A stretch of DNA of 34,346 nt. It comes from Pseudobdellovibrio sp. GTDB lineage: Bacteria; Bdellovibrionota; Bdellovibrionia; Bdellovibrionales; Bdellovibrionaceae. The notes beneath the pieces were generated by a model that was not told where the DNA came from, searched no databases, and was given only the letters and a program-made list of their open reading frames with translations. Each line of letters opens with the position of its first letter. Position 1 is the stretch's first letter. A program made the translations under genes and the position numbers. The DNA is taken from positions 1-34,346 of the forward strand of contig JAJFMT010000031.1 in NCBI GenBank assembly GCA_020696855.1. Reading direction: 5' to 3'. Positions 7,471-14,543 of this stretch are shown one piece after another.

Positions 7471-9282
7471 TCAGTAATTATTACGATGGATCTTCGTACT
7501 CGTAACAGCTTTTCTTTGGTGCAGCCGGAACCGGCTGGCTGTCATCCACCACTTCGCCTGAACCGACAACCCATTGGCCGCCTGTTGCAGGTCCGCAAGG
7601 GTGAGTAATGTTGTGTAAGCGGTTTCAGCAGGCGAACCCAAACGGTCCCATGCGCGTTCTTTGTCAGCTAAGCTGTTCGTTCCGAAAGATGTTTCGTCGA
7701 ACCAGTGCTTGTTGAAATCAACAGGCACACCTGCTTTTACAGACTCAGGCGTGTACCAGTTATCTTTATGAACTTTGAATACGAACATCCAGTGTTTACG
7801 GCCGTCACTTTGTGAAGACACAGTCACACCCGGTGATGTAAATTCATCTGACGCTGCCATCACGTAACTTGATGCTACGAACGGAGAGTAAGCTTCGGTT
7901 TTGTACTGAGAAATCTCACGGTCGCCCATTTTTCTTGGAACAACTGCTTCGTCGTAGTAACCGCTTGCATACCAGTCAGTGTGGCGGTTAACACCGTCAC
8001 GGATACGCGAGTAAATAAAATCCTGCGAACCTGCTGCCGCCGCATTAAAACCTAAATCAGGAGCGGCCCAGTTGATCGGCATGAAGTCCGCTAATTTTTC
8101 GCCCGGTGCCTGAGAGAATTTAAATTCCAACGGGCCGGCTTTTAACTGCGGAGTTGCAATAACAAACATCGGAGAGCTGCTGTTAGAGAATACGCGGTCA
8201 TGCTTCGGATCACGCATCATCCACGTTGCTAAACCGGAACGGGCCGCATTCATACGGCTAAAGAAAGGAGCGCGGAAGTAATTAGCGCAATCCTGATCCG
8301 TTGTCAGCTTGTTAACATTTTCATTTGTTTTAGCTTTTGTAGTTGTCTGACAGTTATTAGTTACAGAACTTGAATGCCAGATCATACCGTTAGATTCAGG
8401 AGAGTTCGGTTTAAAGTTAGAATCTCCACGGAAGGCATAGATGTAGTTTTTGTCGTTCGCAGAACATTTTGCAGCAAAAGCCGCATATTTTGTTTTGTAT
8501 TCAGGCCATTGAGCCGCCGTTAATGTCGTCTGACCTTTTTTGATTAACTCAGAAAAGATAAAATTAGTTTCACAAACTGTTTGGCCGTTAACCGGTGTAT
8601 CGATCGGCTCAACCACCTGGCTGTTATTAAGTTTCATATGACGGTTACCTGCTGCTGCAAGGTCTTCACGTTTTCTCAAGAACAACTGCTGGCTGATCAC
8701 TAAATAGGGGTTGTACTGGCTAGCGGTGATTTGCGACCAGATACTTTTCTTTAAATCAAACGGCTTAGGATTGTCTGCGACCGCTAATTTATTGATTGTA
8801 TTTACCCATTTAATTTTAGCTTCAATCATCGTTGCACGGTCACGGAACTCACCGCACAAAAGTGATAAGAAGTTGTGAGCCATATCGGTCGTGCCGGCCG
8901 GTGCTCCTGTTAACACAGCCTCTTGGCCTTTTTTCAAACCGTAGGCATTAAGCGGACCGCTGTAGTAATAAAAACTGATCGGCGCCACTTTACTTAATTT
9001 CGCCGCTGCTGCTGCTACATCTTTATTTGCATATTTCGGTTTTGGAGAATCTGTGGAATCAGGTGTACCAACGCAATACTTGCTCCAAAGTGTTTTGTTA
9101 GCCGCTGTCATCGCAGGTGCCGACACGTTTGCCGGAAAACGCTGCTTTACCACTTCAGTTGCAACAGTTACCGTAACAGTGTCTGCGCCACCGCCTGTTT
9201 GTACCGTATTAGTTGGTTTTGTCGTGCAGGCGTAAAACCCTAAAGACGCAATAACGGCCGTTGAAAGAAATCTGTATTTCAT
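7471..9282 (-). CDS. Hypothetical lipoprotein, C-terminus probably frameshifted
   Basis: 603-aa exported protein of no recognised family. The start chosen is ATG at 9280-9282, with GAGGAG about 9 bases upstream; it gives a leader ending at Cys19 in GFYAC. An in-frame start at 9348 would add 22 non-leader residues. The mature N-terminus is a Thr/Val-rich linker, followed by a long globular region with several Trp, Tyr and Cys residues, and motifs such as 'DRVFSNSSSPMFVIATPQLK' and 'GVNRHTDWYASGYYDE'. No heme motif or catalytic signature is seen. The last 35 or so residues look out of frame: they turn abruptly basic and Trp-rich (KWWMTASRFRLHQRKAV). The -1 frame over the same bases encodes a more natural tail (NITHPCGPATGGQWVVGSGE ... 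YEYEDPS) ending in TAA TAA at 7478-7483. The shift must lie within about 7600-7632. Confidence 0.8.
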   Translation of the reverse strand: MKYRFLSTAVIASLGFYACTTKPTNTVQTGGGADTVTVTVATEVVKQRFPANVSAPAMTAANKTLWSKYCVGTPDSTDSPKPKYANKDVAAAAAKLSKVAPISFYYYSGPLNAYGLKKGQEAVLTGAPAGTTDMAHNFLSLLCGEFRDRATMIEAKIKWVNTINKLAVADNPKPFDLKKSIWSQITASQYNPYLVISQQLFLRKREDLAAAGNRHMKLNNSQVVEPIDTPVNGQTVCETNFIFSELIKKGQTTLTAAQWPEYKTKYAAFAAKCSANDKNYIYAFRGDSNFKPNSPESNGMIWHSSSVTNNCQTTTKAKTNENVNKLTTDQDCANYFRAPFFSRMNAARSGLATWMMRDPKHDRVFSNSSSPMFVIATPQLKAGPLEFKFSQAPGEKLADFMPINWAAPDLGFNAAAAGSQDFIYSRIRDGVNRHTDWYASGYYDEAVVPRKMGDREISQYKTEAYSPFVASSYVMAASDEFTSPGVTVSSQSDGRKHWMFVFKVHKDNWYTPESVKAGVPVDFNKHWFDETSFGTNSLADKERAWDRLGSPAETAYTTLLTLADLQQAANGLSVQAKWWMTASRFRLHQRKAVTSTKIHRNNY

Positions 9283-9383
9283 TCCTGATTCTCCTCTATA
9301 TATAATGATAATCTGTACCCTTTTAGGATAGGTGCGCCCCATATCCACCGCAAGTCTAAATCTGATTGTGGTGAAGCCGCCGG

Positions 9384-9420
9384 CTGGACTTTAGTTCGTC
9401 TCATAAAAACCAAAGTCCAG
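9384..9420. promoter_or_regulatory. 9-bp inverted repeat between divergent genes
   Basis: CTGGACTTT (9384-9392) and AAAGTCCAG (9412-9420) are perfect reverse complements separated by 19 bases. They sit in the 284-bp region between the lipoprotein start (9282) and the PqiA-like start (9567). No U-run follows, so it is not an obvious terminator; an operator or leader structure is possible. Nothing else coding is supported in this gap. Confidence 0.35.
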
Positions 9421-9566
9421 TCCTGCAAGTGTTTTTTGGGCAGCTTTTGTTCTGCGTATTTTTCTCCCGGCGTCACGGGATTTAAAGGCACAAAAACTGC
9501 TGAATAGTCTAGGTGTGGAAAAGTACGGTAACTAATCTTTCTGAGAGTGCTTAAAGAGAGTCAAAT

Positions 9567-10922
9567 TTGTTCAATCAAGTCAAATCGCCCCTTTTTATAT
9601 TGATTCTCATCGCCACTGTGCTTTTGGATTATCTTATCATTTCGCAGTCGTTAGCCCTTCAAACTCTGAAGTACGACTATGTAGAGCTTAACCACATTAA
9701 GTACGGAATTTTCAGCACAAGAGAATGGAAAAAGCGCCTGGCGCCCATCATTTCACAGGAAGTGTCTGAGTTTAATCTAACGAATAAAAATAAACGCGAA
9801 CTTAAAAAATATCTTGAATCTCAGCTGAGCGTTCTGATCGATAAAGTTAACAACAAAATCAAAGAAAAAAACCAGGAATCCTTTAAAGGAAAGCTGAAGC
9901 AGACTTTCATAAACGCTTTCGTTGATGTCGACGACATCAAGTCAGGTATTCCGGAATATGCAGACGCCATCATCGCGCAGACTACCAAACCCAGAAACGA
10001 AAAACGAATAAAAGCCATGCTGAAAGAAAAGGTCGACACCTATTTTCAAAAAACCTTTCAAGAGATGGATGTCACACGCCGCAACGAAATTCTGCAAAAA
10101 CTCGAAACAAAAAATGTCGATGTCGCACGGGTAAAAATTGAAGACATGATTGAATTGAAAGAAGAAGTCATTTACGCCGAAACCTGGCTGGTTATTTTTT
10201 TAGTCGTCGTGCTTTTTGTAATCACAGGTTTTAACCGCGGGCCCATTGTGAAGTCCCAGTACTATTTTTTACTTGCCTCATTATTTTTACTTCTGGTAGC
10301 GGGTGTCACTACCCCCATGATTGACATGGAGGCCAAAATCACCGAGATGAGCTTCGTCTTACTCGATCATACCATCAGCTTCACGAATCAGGTGCTGTAC
10401 TTTCAGAGTAAAAGCGTACTGGATGTTTTTTGGCTGATGATCACACATTCAAAACTTGAAATGAAGATCGTAGGTATATTGGTTGTCACCTTCAGTGTCT
10501 TCTTTCCGTTAACTAAAATGGTGGCCTCGTTTATCTATTACTTTAACTTCCGCAATCTGAAACAAAAAAAGTGGGTGCAATTTTTTGTTTTGAAATCCGG
10601 CAAGTGGTCAATGACGGACGTCATTGTGGTTGCTATCTTCATGGCGTACGTTGGCTTCAACGGAGTTATCGCCAGCCAGATCGGAAAGCTTAACTCCCTA
10701 TCAGAAGAAATGGATTTCATGACCACCAACGGAACTTCACTTCAGCCCGGCTTTTATTTATTTTTCGCCTATGCCGTGCTGGGACTGTTCTTTGCCGAAT
10801 TTCTTAAGCGCGCAGATGTTCAGCCTACCAAACCTGTAACAGGTACAACTTTAGCTCAGAAAAAAATTGAAGAATTTGAAAAAGATGCAGAAGACTCATA
10901 TCCTGCGGAGCTGTCTCACTAG
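9567..10922 (+). CDS. PqiA-family membrane protein with large periplasmic insertion
   Basis: 451-aa inner-membrane protein. TM1 (about 8-28) is followed by a highly charged, mostly helical segment of about 175 residues, probably periplasmic. Then come four or so membrane segments carrying the PqiA core: 'VTTPMIDMEAKI', 'SVFFPLTKMVASF', the diagnostic 'GKWSMTDVIVVAIFMA' and a final 'GFYLFFAYAVLGLF'. PqiA proteins work with MCE-domain proteins in lipid transport across the envelope. No MCE or PqiC partner lies in this window, and only one PqiA core is present where E. coli PqiA has two. The TTG start at 9567 is supported by AAAGAGAG six bases upstream. The C-terminal tail is cytoplasmic and charged. 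It converges on the exported-protein gene, with 10 bases between stops. Confidence 0.78.
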   Translation: MFNQVKSPLFILILIATVLLDYLIISQSLALQTLKYDYVELNHIKYGIFSTREWKKRLAPIISQEVSEFNLTNKNKRELKKYLESQLSVLIDKVNNKIKEKNQESFKGKLKQTFINAFVDVDDIKSGIPEYADAIIAQTTKPRNEKRIKAMLKEKVDTYFQKTFQEMDVTRRNEILQKLETKNVDVARVKIEDMIELKEEVIYAETWLVIFLVVVLFVITGFNRGPIVKSQYYFLLASLFLLLVAGVTTPMIDMEAKITEMSFVLLDHTISFTNQVLYFQSKSVLDVFWLMITHSKLEMKIVGILVVTFSVFFPLTKMVASFIYYFNFRNLKQKKWVQFFVLKSGKWSMTDVIVVAIFMAYVGFNGVIASQIGKLNSLSEEMDFMTTNGTSLQPGFYLFFAYAVLGLFFAEFLKRADVQPTKPVTGTTLAQKKIEEFEKDAEDSYPAELSH

Positions 10923-10932
10923 CTGTGGCGCA

Positions 10933-11586
10933 CTAAAGACAATCCTCATTCCAATCGGTATCTGCTGCGCTGATAAAACCCGTTCGGCCTTCGTGAGCGT
11001 GATCGCCATCGTCATTCGTATTTGAAATCACTTGCACTTTAATGACCGCGCCACTCAGGCTTGAGCGCAACAAATGAGGGTGCAGAATGTGTACGCGCGC
11101 GCTCTCTTGAAGAAAGCCAATAAACTCTTCGTGAAAACGGTCAGCATACAAAGCCGTGATTCCGGATGTTGTGGTTCTGTCAGCCAGGCAATGAGAAGTA
11201 GGCTTTGCACTTTGTACGTAATTTTTTGCCAGCTTTCGCACATCCGCAACTGCGGTGGCTGCAAATCCCCCGTCCCAAGCCGGAAATCTGTTTTCGATAT
11301 CTAGAGAAATCTCTACGCTGTCGTGAATCTTTTCCGGAAAGTATTCTGCCAGTTCAGATCCATCATCATTAACAGCGCAAAGATCCCGTAACTTAATTAA
11401 AGATGTAATTAATATCTGCCGGCGTGACTGACCGGTCTTCAGCAAGGCTTCATCCAAAATTTTTTGCGAATAAACCGCAATTAACGAGGCAGAACATTTT
11501 TTAGGTGCCGCTGTTACCGCAAAAGCTGCCGATGATATTATGAACACTGAAATCAGCGGAATAACAGCCACGACAGATATTTTCAT
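10933..11586 (-). CDS. Hypothetical exported protein
   Basis: 217 aa with a clear Sec signal peptide (hydrophobic residues 4-24, likely cleavage after AFA). The mature part is a mixed helical domain with four cysteines (in KKCSAS, RDLCAV, SHCLAD and the penultimate residue), which could form disulphides in the periplasm. Near the C-terminus is an acidic His-containing patch, NDDGDHAHEG, and the protein ends in a Trp/acidic tail. ATG at 11584-11586 follows a GGGGG run that may serve as a weak ribosome binding site. No family recognised. Confidence 0.75.
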   Translation of the reverse strand: MKISVVAVIPLISVFIISSAAFAVTAAPKKCSASLIAVYSQKILDEALLKTGQSRRQILITSLIKLRDLCAVNDDGSELAEYFPEKIHDSVEISLDIENRFPAWDGGFAATAVADVRKLAKNYVQSAKPTSHCLADRTTTSGITALYADRFHEEFIGFLQESARVHILHPHLLRSSLSGAVIKVQVISNTNDDGDHAHEGRTGFISAADTDWNEDCL

Positions 11587-11733
11587 TTTTCCCCCGAAAA
11601 GTGTTTTAGCCTCTGATGTCGCTTATCAAATGGAGTGCCACGGTTTCGGTGTCAAAGTGCCGATTCAACCAACTGATTTCAATTGTTTACAAAAAAACGA
11701 GTTGTTTCTTTAGCTTGAGTAAAGAATCAGAAT

Positions 11734-11760
11734 AAAAAAAGCCCCGCTTATCGCGGGGCT
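11734..11760 (-). terminator. Intrinsic terminator of the glycine-zipper gene
   Basis: Read on the minus strand: AGCCCCGC, a 5-base loop GATAA, GCGGGGCT, then seven U. It is a perfect GC-rich 8-bp stem starting 28 bases after the stop of the gene at 11788-12210. Confidence 0.92.
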
Positions 11761-11787
11761 CAGTTGATCTAAGAATTTTTGTATTAG

Positions 11788-12210
11788 TTAACTTCGTGGG
11801 TGCAAGCGCTTGTAACCATCAAACCGGTTACTTCCATAATAATACTTCTGAATAATTATTGGGCGCTTCTTCCAGTAACCATATGCATGGCCACGGGGAT
11901 GGTGATGTTTGCGAGAATGATAATAGTGGTTGTGATGATGATGAACCTCACGCTCTTCGTAAACCACTCGCGTTCGTAAACCGCCGCCGCCATGATTGCT
12001 TTCATAATCATGCCCTGCTGCCGCGCCGATCGCGCCACCAATCGCACCGCCTATGACGGCCCCGTCTCTTCCGTTAGCCTGCTGGCCGATGGCTGAACCG
12101 ACGGCTGCGCCTATAGCCGATCCGAAGACGGTGTTAGCTTGCGCGGTTACGGTACCAACGCTGACTACAGCGAAGATAGCAATTGTGGTTATCTGTTTTT
12201 TGATGATCAT
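11788..12210 (-). CDS. Glycine-zipper envelope protein with His-rich segment
   Basis: 140-aa exported protein. A signal peptide (about 1-26, cleavage after AQA) is followed by a glycine-zipper region (about 27-66) with GSAIGAAVGSAIG and GAVIGGAIGGAIGAAAG repeats, typical of small outer-membrane-associated glycine-zipper proteins. A striking His/Tyr segment follows (about 90-110: HHHHNHYYH, KHHH) and then a basic Tyr-rich tail. The His cluster could bind metal; this is inference. ATG at 12208-12210 has an AAGGAG eight bases upstream. Just before that ribosome binding site is an 8-bp hairpin, and a strong terminator follows the gene, so it is probably a single-gene transcript. Confidence 0.85.
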   Translation of the reverse strand: MIIKKQITTIAIFAVVSVGTVTAQANTVFGSAIGAAVGSAIGQQANGRDGAVIGGAIGGAIGAAAGHDYESNHGGGGLRTRVVYEEREVHHHHNHYYHSRKHHHPRGHAYGYWKKRPIIIQKYYYGSNRFDGYKRLHPRS

Positions 12211-12225
12211 ATTTGATCTCCTTTC

Positions 12226-12246
12226 GAAAAGAGTTCATCTCTTTTC
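12226..12246 (-). promoter_or_regulatory. Hairpin next to the ribosome binding site of the glycine-zipper gene
   Basis: GAAAAGAG and CTCTTTTC form a perfect 8-bp inverted repeat with a 5-base loop. On the minus strand the stem ends just before the AAGGAG of the glycine-zipper gene. It could act as an operator or as an mRNA structure tuning translation or stability. Confidence 0.45.
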
Positions 12247-12342
12247 AAAAAAAACTGTCTTACCTCTATTTTACTCTTCTGATTTTTGTTGAGTACGAAA
12301 GAATAAAGAAAAAACGTTTAGGAGATTCACGTGTCTTTTTAA

Positions 12343-12430
12343 GCGTCTACAGGTAGACGCGCTTAATCTTTAGCCTAGTGTGACTTTTAAATATCTATAA
12401 TAACTTCTTATGCGAGCGAGTGTGACTTTT
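12343..12430. repeat. Palindrome and 12-bp direct repeats in the gap after infA
   Basis: GCGTCTAC/GTAGACGC (12343-12360) is a perfect 8-bp inverted repeat. The 12-mer AGTGTGACTTTT occurs at 12377-12388 and again at 12419-12430, 42 bases apart. This 225-bp gap lies downstream of infA and upstream of the glycine-zipper gene, so the repeats could be promoter or operator elements of the latter, or RNA 3' structure of infA. No U-run makes a clear terminator. Confidence 0.45.
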
Positions 12431-12435
12431 TCGCT

Positions 12436-12663
12436 CTACTTAATGATTTTCATTCGGTGTGTGATCAAACCATGAGTGGGATCATACGGAGAAAGGCCGA
12501 CAGAAACACTGTCGCCAACGATAACTTTGATGTTGAATCTTTTCATCTTACCGCACAAACGGGCTTTTACGTTTACACCGTTTTCAAGTGTGATGTGATA
12601 AGTTCCGCCGCCTGAAAGGTCATTCACTTTTCCATTTAAAGTAACTAAATCATCTTTTGCCAT
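12436..12663 (-). CDS. infA: Translation initiation factor IF-1
   Basis: 75-aa OB-fold (S1-like) protein matching IF-1 in full. It has MAKDDLV at the start, the LENG turn, GKM in the middle and GDSVSVGLSPYDPTHG near the end, matching the canonical GDkVtVelSPYDltkG. IF-1 binds the 30S A site with IF-2 and IF-3. ATG at 12661-12663 has an AAGGAG seven bases upstream. It is not next to secY, rpmJ or rpsM as in many genomes. It also differs from consensus at usually basic positions (Leu for Arg in THGLIT). It may therefore be a second, perhaps regulated, copy; only the rest of the genome can tell. Confidence 0.93.
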   Translation of the reverse strand: MAKDDLVTLNGKVNDLSGGGTYHITLENGVNVKARLCGKMKRFNIKVIVGDSVSVGLSPYDPTHGLITHRMKIIK

Positions 12664-12677
12664 TTTGAGCTCCTTCA

Positions 12678-12713
12678 GCGGGTGTATACTCAGTTATAGA
12701 GTATAAAGCCCGC
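12678..12713 (-). promoter_or_regulatory. Extended inverted repeat upstream of infA
   Basis: TATACTC (12685-12691) and GAGTATA (12699-12705) are perfect partners around a 7-base loop. Outside a small internal mismatch they are extended by GCGGG (12678-12682) and CCCGC (12709-12713). On the minus strand the structure ends a few bases before the AAGGAG of infA. The TATACT half could also serve as a -10 box, so this may be an operator over the promoter or a leader hairpin; sequence alone does not decide. Confidence 0.5.
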
Positions 12714-12797
12714 AATACCAGCTCTAATTTCTTTATTTTCTGTGGGCTACGGTGTTCGATATGAATCTGAAAAAGGCTCAAAATAGAAACAGATTAT

Positions 12798-13253
12798 CTA
12801 GTTAATGTAAGATTCATTTAGCACTTCCCAGGCACCGCCGGGATTTCTGACTTTCACAAGGGCGCGGCCAAGAACCGACGCTTTCAGTGCTATACACGAC
12901 TCTTCAACCCGGCTGACGCCGCCACTGAGACTACCCGTTTTTAAAGCGCACATGCTTTTTCCGGCGCTGTCGAAAATCTCAAACTCATACTGAATATCAG
13001 CAGCACCGCCGTCTGAGTTGGCCGCAAACAGAATTAATTTATAAGTTTGATAAGTAGCATCGCTTGAAACAGGAATAATCTGCAATTCGTAGTAGATAGG
13101 AGTCGCTTTTTCATACCGGTACGAAAAAAACGAGAATGTTTCTTCAACAATTTCATCTGTAAATGCAGCTTCTTTTTTGGCGCAATTCTGAAACTGCGCC
13201 ACCACACCGGTTACTGCAAAAATTAAAAAAAGTACTTTAACAAACTTCTTCAT
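12798..13253 (-). CDS. FQNC-type lipoprotein, last gene of the cytochrome/DUF1501 run
   Basis: 151 aa from ATG at 13251-13253, one base after the stop of the cytochrome c gene; expression is probably by coupling, as no strong ribosome binding site is seen. The leader MKKFVKVLFLIFAV... runs to Cys24 in FQNC, the same unusual lipobox as in the lipoprotein two genes upstream. The mature part is a predicted beta-sandwich ('PIYYELQIIPVSS', 'TYQTYKLILFAANS', 'IQYEFEIFDSAGKSMCALK') with two further cysteines that could pair. No family recognised; probably an accessory lipoprotein for its neighbours. Confidence 0.78.
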   Translation of the reverse strand: MKKFVKVLFLIFAVTGVVAQFQNCAKKEAAFTDEIVEETFSFFSYRYEKATPIYYELQIIPVSSDATYQTYKLILFAANSDGGAADIQYEFEIFDSAGKSMCALKTGSLSGGVSRVEESCIALKASVLGRALVKVRNPGGAWEVLNESYIN

Positions 13254-13254
13254 T

Positions 13255-13812
13255 CTAATCCAAATGGTTAAGATAATCTCTGATCGCCTGAATCTGCGCA
13301 TCCGTTAAAACATTCAACTTATTCATCTCTCCTACGCTCTGGATGGACTGCTTAATCTGCGTAAATGATTTGTTCTCTTTTTCATAAGGACTTTGGTGAC
13401 ACTCCATACATTTAGCCGCAAAAAGTTCGCGGCCGGTCTTGTATTTGTCGGTTACTGCCGGTGGCTGAACGACCACTCCCGTATCTGAGATCTGCGCTAC
13501 TGTCAGCGGCCCATAACGGATCTTCTGAATCACGCCGTTGAATTCGAAGTATACATCAACACTGACAGATGCCGGAGATTCACAGCGAATCAAAAAGTTT
13601 GAGGTTATATTCGGATCAATCATCGCTTTACATTCGCTTAAGGCGCTCACAAGCTTTATGCTGACAATCGGAATACCTTCGCTTGTGGATTTTCGAAGAC
13701 GAAACGGCATCGTAACAAATGTTCGAAGACTGTCGTTCTGAAAAAGCGGTAAGATCTGCTGTGCCTGCAGCTCTGTTGAAATTAAAAAAAGAAGAACAGC
13801 CAGTAAACGCAT
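13255..13812 (-). CDS. Exported monoheme c-type cytochrome
   Basis: 185 aa from ATG at 13810-13812, which shares one base with the upstream stop (TAATG). A signal peptide (MRLLAVLLFLISTELQA) is followed by a non-heme N-terminal domain of about 100 residues. A C-terminal cytochrome c domain follows, starting at 'YKTGRELFAAKCMECH' (Cys135, Cys138, His139) and ending in the usual helix 'LTDAQIQAIRDYLNHL'. A distal Met is not obvious at the standard place; MNKLNVLT (Met about 167) is the candidate. Heme attachment occurs in the periplasm. Its place after the DUF1501 and DUF1588-like genes suggests electron transfer within that system, but partner and substrate are unknown. Confidence 0.88.
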   Translation of the reverse strand: MRLLAVLLFLISTELQAQQILPLFQNDSLRTFVTMPFRLRKSTSEGIPIVSIKLVSALSECKAMIDPNITSNFLIRCESPASVSVDVYFEFNGVIQKIRYGPLTVAQISDTGVVVQPPAVTDKYKTGRELFAAKCMECHQSPYEKENKSFTQIKQSIQSVGEMNKLNVLTDAQIQAIRDYLNHLD

Positions 13813-14543
13813 TATAGGGCCTGCCAATGACTTGATAAACAAATATTAAGAATTGCGGACTTCCACCCTGCGAGTGAAGCCGGCTGGCCCACCAGCAGTT
13901 GAATCGCATCTGACACCTCAACCGGAGGCACTGGCTTACCGCGGTAGAATAAAGAAAAAAGCTTTGCTGCGTTTTCCGAACTGTTTGCTGGAATAGTGAC
14001 CGCCGGATCTTCTTTGATTTGCTTAACGATGTAAGCAAATGAAGTGGCGTTATCAACACTGTCATTACAGGCATTATTGATAAGTGCCTGCTGCAGAACG
14101 TTCGCAGCAGGGTCAATGGGAGCCATTAAACTGTTAGACGACTGCAGATGCGCACACGGGGTTGCCGCTGCATCAATTTTATTTCCGGCGCGTACAGAGT
14201 TGAATTGATCATAGACGGAGCATGGGCCGCCGAAGATGGCCTTTTCTGCTTTGATTCTTTTGATGGAACTGAATCTATGAACTTCAGGCCCAAAGATATC
14301 GCTAAACATGCTGACCAATAAGTTCCGGTCCATCATCGATTTGATTTCTTCAAGCGATTCAGCCGGAGGTGTTGGAAGATCATGGTCTTCGTCATCATGC
14401 TCTTGATCAATTTCAGGCGCAATCGCCAGTTGATTCAGTAACTCGGGGTCTTCGCTTTTTTGCGAACAGTTTTGAAAGGTGAAAACCGCAGCCGCAGCGA
14501 AAACAATCATTCCCGCTTTAAGAAGACTAAGTCTTTTTAACAT
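13812..14543 (-). CDS. FQNC-type lipoprotein in DUF1501/cytochrome operon
   Basis: 243 aa. The leader ends at Cys26 in FQNC (Phe at -3, Gln at -2, Asn at -1, not the classical lipobox). An acidic His/Asp stretch follows ('DQEHDDEDHD', about 46-55), then a helical domain with paired cysteines (GGPC, TPCAHL, NNACND, LNICLSS). The closing 'AGWKSAILNICLSSHWQAL' recalls the C-terminal helix of proteins in the DUF1585/DUF1592 families; that is a weak resemblance. The gene starts 17 bases inside the DUF1501 gene and has a strong GGGGAGG seven bases before its ATG, so it is translated in its own right within the same transcript. Confidence 0.78.
   Translation of the reverse strand: MLKRLSLLKAGMIVFAAAAVFTFQNCSQKSEDPELLNQLAIAPEIDQEHDDEDHDLPTPPAESLEEIKSMMDRNLLVSMFSDIFGPEVHRFSSIKRIKAEKAIFGGPCSVYDQFNSVRAGNKIDAAATPCAHLQSSNSLMAPIDPAANVLQQALINNACNDSVDNATSFAYIVKQIKEDPAVTIPANSSENAAKLFSLFYRGKPVPPVEVSDAIQLLVGQPASLAGWKSAILNICLSSHWQAL

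Noticed and set aside
7600..7632. Programmed -1 ribosomal frameshift in the lipoprotein gene
   Set aside because: No slippery heptamer and no clear downstream structure were found, so an indel or sequencing error is more likely.
9279..9491. Minus-strand open frame of 70 codons upstream of the lipoprotein gene
   Set aside because: It overlaps the well-supported lipoprotein start, has no ribosome binding site and no family likeness; the region is better read as promoter sequence.
12053..12292. Plus-strand frame opposite the glycine-zipper gene and its leader
   Set aside because: Its composition mirrors the Gly/Ala repeats on the other strand; the minus-strand gene has a leader, ribosome binding site and terminator.
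13628..14116. Minus-strand frame overlapping the FQNC lipoprotein and cytochrome genes
   Set aside because: It is a shifted reading of two genes that have leaders, a heme motif and overlapping start/stop codons.
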